Source of the DNA: Firmicutes bacterium HGW-Firmicutes-10
GTDB taxonomy: Bacteria; Bacillota_I; Bacilli_A; Erysipelotrichales; Erysipelotrichaceae
Reading direction: 5' to 3'
DNA length: 5,428 bases
NCBI GenBank assembly: GCA_002841605.1
Contig: PHAF01000128.1
Location: forward strand, 1-5,428
Numbering within the stretch: position 1 is the first letter of the stretch; each line of letters opens with the position of its first letter. Positions 1-4,791 of the stretch are shown piece after piece. The notes under the pieces were generated by a model that was not told the origin of the DNA, made no database searches, and saw only the letters and a program-made list of their open reading frames with translations. Both the position numbers and the translations under genes were made by a program.

Positions 1-1
1 C

Positions 2-343
2 GGTCGCATCGGAAAAGTATCTGCGATGATTGGTTCGGCCTTTGATATCAAACCCATCATTACATGCAATGAAGAGGGTATTTATACAACCGTAGCGAAA
101 GCTCGAGGTCGTAAACAGTCCTTGAGAAAGTCTGTGGAGCTGGCTTTGGAATATGCCAAAGAAGCTTCATCCGTTACACTTTCGATCGCTCATGGCAACG
201 CATTGGATGATGCCAACGAAATCAGAGATGAAATGGTTAAACAGCTAAAATCTGTATCGAACGTATTTGTTGGTCCGGTTTCTCCGGCGTTAGGCGTACA
301 TACCGGTCCGGGCTTGATTGGCATTTGTGTTCAGAAGGATTAA
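2..343 (+). CDS. DegV-family (FakB-like) fatty-acid-binding protein, C-terminal part
   Basis: The frame is open from the window's left edge and gives 113 residues ending in TAA, so the N-terminal part is missing. The visible piece starts GRIGKVSAMIGS and continues with DIKPIIT. It ends with a VGPVSPALGVHTGPGLIGI block. These are the hallmark C-terminal segments of DegV proteins, where the HTGPG loop helps form the lipid pocket. In the known family (FakB), the protein binds a fatty acid and presents it to the kinase FakA, which phosphorylates the carboxylate so that it can enter phospholipid synthesis in the cytoplasm. The internal ATG at position 26 lies inside the conserved domain and is not the real start. 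Specificity for chain length or saturation cannot be read from this piece. Family assignment is secure; the exact paralogue is not. Confidence 0.9.
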   Translation, partial: GRIGKVSAMIGSAFDIKPIITCNEEGIYTTVAKARGRKQSLRKSVELALEYAKEASSVTLSIAHGNALDDANEIRDEMVKQLKSVSNVFVGPVSPALGVHTGPGLIGICVQKD

Positions 344-442
344 TTTCACATATTTTCACACAATGAACCGATATTGTACACAATCTTATTTTGTATATTT
401 AAGGTGTGAAATTCCTTCTCCCTTTCTCTAGGAATATCGTCT

Positions 443-470
443 AAAAGAACCGTTGCCCCGGTTCTTTTTT
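443..470 (+). terminator. Intrinsic terminator after the DegV gene
   Basis: A perfect 10-bp stem pairs AAAAGAACCG (443-452) with CGGTTCTTTT (459-468) around a 6-nt loop. A run of T residues at 465-470 follows the GC-rich part. It lies 100 bp after the DegV stop and 17 bp before the -35 box of the next promoter, so it separates the two transcripts. The A-run on the 5' arm would also give a weak U-tail on the minus strand. Confidence 0.88.
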
Positions 471-486
471 CATTTTATGCCCTTTA

Positions 487-515
487 TTGACAAGCTACCG
501 GTGAAACGGTAATAT
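487..515 (+). promoter_or_regulatory. Sigma-A type promoter of the NUDIX gene with a dyad in its spacer
   Basis: A perfect -35 box TTGACA (487-492) is followed after exactly 17 bp by TAATAT (510-515), one mismatch from the -10 consensus. Transcription would begin near 522, giving a leader of about 60 nt before the ATG at 583. The spacer holds the inverted repeat TACCG-N6-CGGTA (496-511), which a regulator bound between the two boxes could use. A further TTACCGTTT half-site lies downstream at 545-553 and is complementary to 504-512. The regulator is unknown. Confidence 0.75.
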
Positions 516-582
516 GAATTTAACTTGTTGAGTCAAAACGTGGGTTACCGTTTTCGGCAATAACAAACCCTACTGGAGGATT

Positions 583-1092
583 ATGAAAATTCTTGGATAT
601 TACAACGATGATCAGTATCCTGCAAGGGATATAACGCATACTCGCTTTACAGCCAGAGCTATCGTCGTCCATGACGACCGTTTTGCCTTTGTGTCGATTC
701 TTGGCGAAGATGACTTCGGGATCCGCGACCATATCGAGACGATCGGCGGGGGTATCGAGGAAGGAGAAAGTGCTGAAGATACGATCGTGAGAGAGTGTCT
801 TGAGGAAGCAGGGCTACAAGTCAAAATCGAAGATTTCTTAGGAGTTGTGGTGGATCATTATCATTTGATTCAACGTCAGACAATCAGTTACTTCTATTTG
901 GTGAATGTGATAAGCATCAAAGAACAAACCGATCGGACAGAGTTGGAGAAGACATTGATGGGCGAGGTGTTGTGGCTCAGTGAAGAGGAAAGTCTGAAAA
1001 TGTTAGATAAACAAGTCGAAAGAATCGGCAAATTAATCCAAAGAAGAGACAAAATCGCATTTTTAGAAGCGATTCGCTTACTAAAGGGTTAA
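583..1092 (+). CDS. NUDIX hydrolase
   Basis: This 169-residue cytoplasmic protein carries a complete Nudix box at residues 56-78. The pattern is G-x5-E-x7-RE-C-L-EE-A-G-L, matching GX5EX7REUXEEXGU at every fixed position. The REcLEE glutamates bind the divalent metal used to hydrolyse a nucleoside diphosphate linked to another moiety (X). The preceding stretch RFTARAIVVHDDRFAFVSI is the usual first beta-strand pair of the fold. The start is set by GGAGGA (575-580) just before ATG 583. The stop is TAA, and the length is normal for a single-domain Nudix protein. The C-terminal helix region (about 130-169) is charged and has no recognised motif. The substrate cannot be deduced: the box alone does not separate ADP-ribose, dNTP or NADH-type hydrolases. 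The gene has its own promoter and an upstream terminator; no terminator is visible after it. Confidence 0.9.
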   Translation: MKILGYYNDDQYPARDITHTRFTARAIVVHDDRFAFVSILGEDDFGIRDHIETIGGGIEEGESAEDTIVRECLEEAGLQVKIEDFLGVVVDHYHLIQRQTISYFYLVNVISIKEQTDRTELEKTLMGEVLWLSEEESLKMLDKQVERIGKLIQRRDKIAFLEAIRLLKG

Positions 1093-1161
1093 AATGTGTT
1101 GAAAATGTACAGATGTTTGCGTAACTGAGGATATTGGATATTCGATAGACCTTTAATTTTA

Positions 1162-1182
1162 TATACTCTTCTCAACAGGAGG
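1162..1182 (+). promoter_or_regulatory. Possible -10 box and strong RBS of the PepSY gene
   Basis: TATACT (1162-1167) resembles a -10 box, but the best -35 candidate, TTCGAT (1141-1146), is poor and only 15 bp away, so the promoter call is weak. AGGAGG at 1177-1182, six bases before ATG 1189, is a near-ideal ribosome binding site and supports that start. If TATACT is the -10 box, the 5' leader would be only about 15 nt. Read-through from the NUDIX gene 96 bp upstream is the alternative. Confidence 0.4.
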
Positions 1183-1188
1183 TTCACT

Positions 1189-1860
1189 ATGAAAAATATA
1201 GTAAAAAATACATTATTGGTGCTAACTGGTTTTGTTCTCTCAATGACATTGATCACCGTGTTTGCGGATGACGTTAGAACGACTGTGACGAAAGTCTTGA
1301 ATGATACCGGAATCAGAACGACAGAAGCGTTTATATCACAAGAAGAAGCTATAGCAATTGCGAAGGCTCTAGCTAATGAAGAAACGGAAGTTAAAGAAGT
1401 AAAATTTGATATTGACGACAAAGAATTTGAGATCAAGCTGGTAAGTGAGATGTACAAATACGAAATCGAAGTTCATGCTGTTTCTGGATTGGTGAAGGAA
1501 TTTGAAAAGGAGTTGCTTGTAAACAATACACCAACGACACAACTACTTACTAAAGAGGCAGTAATCACTATTGCCCGTACCGTCGTAGGCGATGCAAGAC
1601 TGACTGAATTTGAATTAGAAGATGATGACCATCCACCCTATTATGAGTTAGAGTTTAAGGGAAATGGTCGCGAGTATGATTTGAAAATCGATGCTGTTAC
1701 CGGAGCTATTTTACAGTCAAAAGTTGAGTATGATGACGATGATGACGATGACGATGATGACGATGACGATGACGACGATGACGATGACGACGATGATGAT
1801 GACGATGATGATGACGATGATGACGACGATGATGATGACGATGAAGAGGATGAAGATTAA
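1189..1860 (+). CDS. Exported tandem-PepSY protein with a 37-residue poly-aspartate tail
   Basis: The protein has 223 residues. Residues 1-26 form a signal peptide: a short basic N-region (MKNIVKN), a hydrophobic core and a V-F-A/D site consistent with signal peptidase I cleavage after Ala26. Without cleavage it would be an N-terminal membrane anchor. Two PepSY domains follow, about 49-106 and 120-178. Each opens with a [IL]-[ST]-x-E-x-A-[IV]-x-IA helix and ends in a strand-turn pattern, EIEVHAVSGLV in the first and DLKIDAVTGAIL in the second. Residues 182-218 are all Asp, followed by EEDED, so the tail carries 42 consecutive acidic side chains. PepSY domains are known from protease propeptides and cell-envelope proteins, often as inhibitors or interaction modules. 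No protease domain is present. The tail suggests binding of calcium or other cations, or charge-based attachment to the wall, but that is inference. AGGAGG at 1177-1182 fixes the start. Confidence 0.88.
   Translation: MKNIVKNTLLVLTGFVLSMTLITVFADDVRTTVTKVLNDTGIRTTEAFISQEEAIAIAKALANEETEVKEVKFDIDDKEFEIKLVSEMYKYEIEVHAVSGLVKEFEKELLVNNTPTTQLLTKEAVITIARTVVGDARLTEFELEDDDHPPYYELEFKGNGREYDLKIDAVTGAILQSKVEYDDDDDDDDDDDDDDDDDDDDDDDDDDDDDDDDDDDDDEEDED
1732..1842 (+). repeat. GAY trinucleotide tract encoding 37 aspartates
   Basis: There are 37 uninterrupted GAT or GAC codons (22 GAT, 15 GAC) in an irregular mixture, often as GATGAC units. Every change is synonymous, so the protein run is perfect while the DNA is an imperfect microsatellite. 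Such a tract can change length by slippage in three-base steps without breaking the frame. The same DNA is open in another + frame as a Met/Thr-rich string, which is a by-product of the repeat. Confidence 0.97.
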
Positions 1861-1875
1861 TCCTCTTCTTTTCTT
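1843..1875 (+). terminator. Intrinsic terminator built into the end of the PepSY gene
   Basis: GAAGAGGAT (1843-1851) pairs perfectly with ATCCTCTTC (1860-1868) around an 8-nt loop, followed by TTTTCTT. The 5' arm is the coding sequence for the tail residues Glu-Glu-Asp, and the 3' arm begins at the last base of the TAA stop. It should end the PepSY transcript before the regulator gene, whose own promoter follows at once. The stem has four G-C pairs of nine, so efficiency may be moderate. Confidence 0.72.
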
Positions 1876-1880
1876 AAGTT

Positions 1881-1900
1881 TTGACATGCTATAATGTCAA
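1881..1900 (+). promoter_or_regulatory. Extended -10 promoter overlapped by a 7+7 bp palindrome
   Basis: TGCTATAAT (1887-1895) is a perfect extended -10 element. It lies inside the inverted repeat TTGACAT-gctata-ATGTCAA (1881-1900). The TTGACA half looks like a -35 box but is only 3 bp from TATAAT, so it cannot act as its partner. No good -35 exists at 1867-1872, which fits an extended -10 promoter. Transcription would start near 1902, about 11 nt before the ATG. A protein bound to the palindrome would block RNA polymerase, so it is a plausible operator. Which protein binds is unknown. Confidence 0.6.
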
Positions 1901-1912
1901 TATGGTGACGGA

Positions 1913-3736
1913 ATGAAAAAAGTATTTACAAACAGTAAAGTGCAACGCAGTATCATTATTTCATATATTTTTACCGGTCTGGTACTGACTGGGATTTTAT
2001 CTGCAACTTACTCACATTTACTTACCAATCAAATTATCTCTAGTCGTTATAAACAGGCAAATTCGGCATTGCAAGTTGCAACATCCACTACGATTCTGAT
2101 GCTTGAAGAGGTGTATGCCCGATATTTTCAGCTTTTTCAAACAGATCCACAAGTTGCTTCATATAAAGAAGGACAAGAAGCCGACAACTTACAAAGTTAT
2201 TTGTCCAATCTTGCCTTCAATGATGTTCTTGTGGACTCAATTGTTTTAATTGATGTGCCAAATCAAACCATGATTGATTCATCCAGTCGAAATACAAAAG
2301 TAAGCGAGTCATCAGATTTCGGGATTTCTGAGATGTTGAATGATTTGACCTTAGCAAATTCCACCATTCGCAATCTGATTTTTTATCCTCGGACTGCAGT
2401 TTTAGATCAACAGGAAAAAGAGTATCTTACATTGACCTTTACCATCAGTACAGCGGAAGGTGCTTTGAGCAAAGTCATGTTTGTCAATATCGATGAACAC
2501 CTATTATCGAAGCTGTTATACTTTGAGCAAGATGCTAACTACATGCTCATCATCAACCGCAACGGACGAATCATATCTGACAGCAGCAATCAAAACTTTA
2601 ACAGTCGTTACTTTGATTTAGAGAAGGATGTTCAGCGAAATGTTGGTATTGACGTCGAGAATGCCTACATAGCCAATATTAATGGTGTAAGATCAATTGT
2701 TACATACCAGCAAACAGCAAAATTCAATCTTACCTTTTTTAACATCAGTAATTATCAGCAAATCACTCGAGAAGTGACAAACAGTAATTTGACTGTCATG
2801 ATTTTGTTTGCCTTCTTCTTAGCGTTAACCGCAATAATTAGTATCATATTATCAAAGAAGATATACTCACCGATTCATCGCTTGGTAAATCAGGTTGCTC
2901 AAATCAATGACATGAATCCCGATTTTCAAGTCGATGAGTTTGAATTTATATACAAAGCACTCAATGATATCAATCAGCGAAAGGTTTCGGATGAGTTACG
3001 AAATGTTTTGACTGGAAGAAGTACAAAGACACTCAACATTGACTGGTCTGATGTCCAAATCATCGTATTACAGCCCAAATTGGTTGACTTGAACCAAAGT
3101 GAAAATTTGAAGACAAGCGAGTATATTTGGGAACTATTTAAGCCGAATATCACCTTGATCGACGAATTCAGTTTAGGTGCGATTGCAACTTCTGATCAAA
3201 TCAACACATTTTTACAATGGAACCATCATGCCTGGACTGCCGGAATCAGCCATCCAGTGGAGAAACCGGATCAGATAAACAAATGTTTCCGTCAAGCTAA
3301 AGTAGCTTGTGAGTTTGCCTTGACCAAAGAAGAAGTCCAGATCCAATACTACTCAAATATAGTTACCAGCGAAGCATCCAACACCCGACTGCAAATAAAA
3401 AGTCAATTGCATGCCTATATATCCGAGAATTATCAAGATCCTCAATTATCCATTGAAACTTTGGCATTTGAGTTAGGTTACTCAATTGGTTACCTACGCC
3501 AGGTTTTTAAAGAAGAAATGGGAGTTCCTTATAATGAATACCTGATTCAAATAAGGATGGAAGAGGCCAAGCGTTTACTTAAAGAGACCGACTTGTCCGC
3601 AAAAGATATTGCTGATCGCATAGGCATATCCGATAGCCGCTATTTCTATACCATTTTTAAAAGTCGTGTCGGTTTGACTGCGCAAGAATATCGAAAGAAA
3701 AACAGAGAAGAAGTAGTCGTAACAAGTGAAAATTAG
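1913..3736 (+). CDS. Membrane-bound AraC-family regulator with extracellular sensor domain
   Basis: The 607-residue protein has transmembrane helices at about 13-35 and 294-313. They enclose an extracellular domain of about 258 residues, in the place of the Cache-like sensors known in such regulators. The stretch after the second helix (KKIYSPIHRLV, then a DEFEFI motif near 342) is typical of the juxtamembrane region. Residues about 350-480 (including TAGISHP) resemble the degenerate GGDEF-like middle domain of YesN-type proteins, with no GGDEF motif left. The C-terminal AraC DNA-binding domain spans about 494-595: first helix-turn-helix around 514-533 (IETLAFELGYSIGYLRQVFK), second around 563-583 (AKDIADRIGISDSRYFYTIFK). 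Sensing and DNA binding are thus in one chain, without a histidine kinase. Relatives usually sit beside carbohydrate ABC transporters, but none is here, so the ligand and targets are unknown. The ribosome binding site is weak (GGTGA, 1904-1908). Confidence 0.9.
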   Translation: MKKVFTNSKVQRSIIISYIFTGLVLTGILSATYSHLLTNQIISSRYKQANSALQVATSTTILMLEEVYARYFQLFQTDPQVASYKEGQEADNLQSYLSNLAFNDVLVDSIVLIDVPNQTMIDSSSRNTKVSESSDFGISEMLNDLTLANSTIRNLIFYPRTAVLDQQEKEYLTLTFTISTAEGALSKVMFVNIDEHLLSKLLYFEQDANYMLIINRNGRIISDSSNQNFNSRYFDLEKDVQRNVGIDVENAYIANINGVRSIVTYQQTAKFNLTFFNISNYQQITREVTNSNLTVMILFAFFLALTAIISIILSKKIYSPIHRLVNQVAQINDMNPDFQVDEFEFIYKALNDINQRKVSDELRNVLTGRSTKTLNIDWSDVQIIVLQPKLVDLNQSENLKTSEYIWELFKPNITLIDEFSLGAIATSDQINTFLQWNHHAWTAGISHPVEKPDQINKCFRQAKVACEFALTKEEVQIQYYSNIVTSEASNTRLQIKSQLHAYISENYQDPQLSIETLAFELGYSIGYLRQVFKEEMGVPYNEYLIQIRMEEAKRLLKETDLSAKDIADRIGISDSRYFYTIFKSRVGLTAQEYRKKNREEVVVTSEN

Positions 3737-3762
3737 ACGTCTTTGATGCATAATGTGAATAC

Positions 3763-3768
3763 AGGAGG
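3763..3768 (+). promoter_or_regulatory. Ribosome binding site that decides the ankyrin start
   Basis: AGGAGG lies 7 bp before ATG 3776. Two other in-frame ATGs, at 3743 (upstream of the site) and 3770 (only 1 bp after it), are positioned too badly to be used. The start is therefore 3776. Confidence 0.85.
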
Positions 3769-3775
3769 AATGTGT

Positions 3776-4267
3776 ATGATTAATCGTTTCACCCATGCCA
3801 TTGAGATTGGCGATGAGATTGCGTTTGCTTTGATATTGAACCATCATCCGGATTTGGTCAATCAGGAAAATGAGAACGGACTTACACCCTTAAGCCTTGC
3901 TGCGCATTTCGGACGGGTCGATATGGTGGTTAAGTTGCTTGAAAATGGAGCAGATGCCAATGCGATATCACACTCACAAATCCCTTATATCCCATCCAAC
4001 ACCGCATTGCATGCGGCGATTGCCGGAAAGAAAAATCCGGAAATCATCCGGATATTGATTGATGCAATGGATACGGTCGATGTTGCTGATTCCAATGGCT
4101 ACACACCACTACACATTGCCGCATTTGATGATTCATCCTCAATTGCCCAAATGCTGCTCGATGCTTGTGCCGATGTGTATGCTTTATCATTTAAAGATGA
4201 ATCAGTGATGGACATTGCACTTAAACGCAACAGCCAAAAAATAATCAAACTGCTAAAAGACCACTAA
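3776..4267 (+). CDS. Ankyrin-repeat protein
   Basis: This is a 163-residue soluble protein without signal peptide or transmembrane helix, built almost wholly of ankyrin repeats. Clear repeats are at about 35-64 (GLTPLSLAAHFGR, then LLENGADAN), 75-105 (NTALHAAIAG) and 107-137 (NGYTPLHIAAFDD). A degenerate first repeat (1-31, ending DLVNQENEN) and a partial last one (140-161) act as caps. The repeats form a protein-binding surface and have no catalytic activity, so the partner decides the role, and it is unknown. The gene begins 39 bp after the AraC-type regulator with no terminator or good promoter between them, so co-transcription is likely. A functional link to the regulator is only a guess. 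It ends on TAA within a shared terminator and overlaps the convergent mnmM stop. Confidence 0.9.
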   Translation: MINRFTHAIEIGDEIAFALILNHHPDLVNQENENGLTPLSLAAHFGRVDMVVKLLENGADANAISHSQIPYIPSNTALHAAIAGKKNPEIIRILIDAMDTVDVADSNGYTPLHIAAFDDSSSIAQMLLDACADVYALSFKDESVMDIALKRNSQKIIKLLKDH

Positions 4268-4276
4268 CGGTCTTTT
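4255..4276. terminator. Bidirectional terminator shared by convergent genes
   Basis: AAAAGACC (4255-4262) pairs perfectly with GGTCTTTT (4269-4276) around a 6-nt loop holding both overlapping stop codons. On the + strand the T-run is followed by ATTTT. On the - strand the same symmetry gives GGTCTTTT followed by AGCAG, a shorter U-run. It should end both the ankyrin and the mnmM transcripts. Confidence 0.8.
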
Positions 4277-4791
4277 ATTTTGGCCAGATACGCGATGGGA
4301 GCATCTTCGATCGGATACGTGTAAGACTTAATGATGTCAGTATTTTCATGTAACCAAGCCAACACAGCGGCGTGCTCACTTTTTCCTCCCTTATGCCCCA
4401 AATAACAAGTCAAACACACATACCCTTGAGGAAGGATCATTTTAGCTTGATTCAACGCACGAATGGTCGTTTCAGGCAGGGTCACGATATTTTTGTCGCC
4501 TTTGGGTAAATATCCCAAATTAAAAACCGCTATATCCGCTTTTCGGATGTAATTGATCATCTGATCGTGACTTTGGTGCAAGATGATGACATTCTTCAAA
4601 TTCACGCAGGCTTTTGTGGTGTTCTCGATGGCCTGTTTTGAGATATCAAAAGCAATGACCTGCCTGCACAGACCGGCAAGAAAAACCGTGTCATGTCCGT
4701 TTCCGGCTGTGGCATCGATGGCGATCCAATTTTTCTCACACAACTTTGATAACCATTCGTGTACGACTTCATTGATGTTTCTAGCCTTCAT
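4264..4791 (-). CDS. mnmM: tRNA 5-aminomethyluridine(34) methyltransferase MnmM (YtqB family)
   Basis: This 175-residue class I SAM-dependent methyltransferase belongs to the family long annotated as 'rRNA methylase' (B. subtilis YtqB). Motif I is AIDATAGNGHDT (residues 24-35), with the acidic end of strand 2 at D49. The family signatures FNLGYLPKGDK (90-100), LPETTIRAL (105-113) and GHKGGKSEH (132-140) are all present. The YtqB group has been shown to be MnmM, which methylates nm5U34 to mnm5U34 at the wobble position of certain tRNAs in bacteria lacking the MnmC methyltransferase. The gene overlaps by 11 bp the end of a ytqA-like radical SAM gene. Its ribosome binding site (AAGGA, complement of 4799-4803, 7 bp from ATG) lies inside that gene, which suggests translational coupling. 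The stop is TAG. All signature motifs are intact, so the protein looks functional. Confidence 0.88.
   Translation of the reverse strand: MKARNINEVVHEWLSKLCEKNWIAIDATAGNGHDTVFLAGLCRQVIAFDISKQAIENTTKACVNLKNVIILHQSHDQMINYIRKADIAVFNLGYLPKGDKNIVTLPETTIRALNQAKMILPQGYVCLTCYLGHKGGKSEHAAVLAWLHENTDIIKSYTYPIEDAPIAYLAKIKDR

Noticed and set aside
1089..1457. Open minus-strand frame of about 122 codons opposite the start of the PepSY gene
   Set aside because: It is antisense to the signal peptide and first PepSY domain, has no recognisable domain and no ribosome binding site, and has the Ser/Val-rich composition typical of a shadow frame.
1732..1842. CRISPR array or tandem protein-binding repeat
   Set aside because: The repeat unit is a trinucleotide in frame with a gene, with no spacers.
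1691..1894. Open + frame coding a Met/Thr-rich protein across the aspartate tract
   Set aside because: It is the GAY repeat read one base off (ATG and ACG/ATGA units), has no ribosome binding site of its own, and lies inside the well-supported PepSY gene.
1881..1895. TTGACA and TATAAT as a classical -35/-10 pair
   Set aside because: The boxes are only 3 bp apart instead of 16-18, so they cannot work together; TTGACA is read as half of a palindrome.
3743..3775. Longer N-terminus for the ankyrin protein starting at 3743 or 3770
   Set aside because: AGGAGG at 3763-3768 lies inside or directly against these starts; only ATG 3776 has proper spacing.
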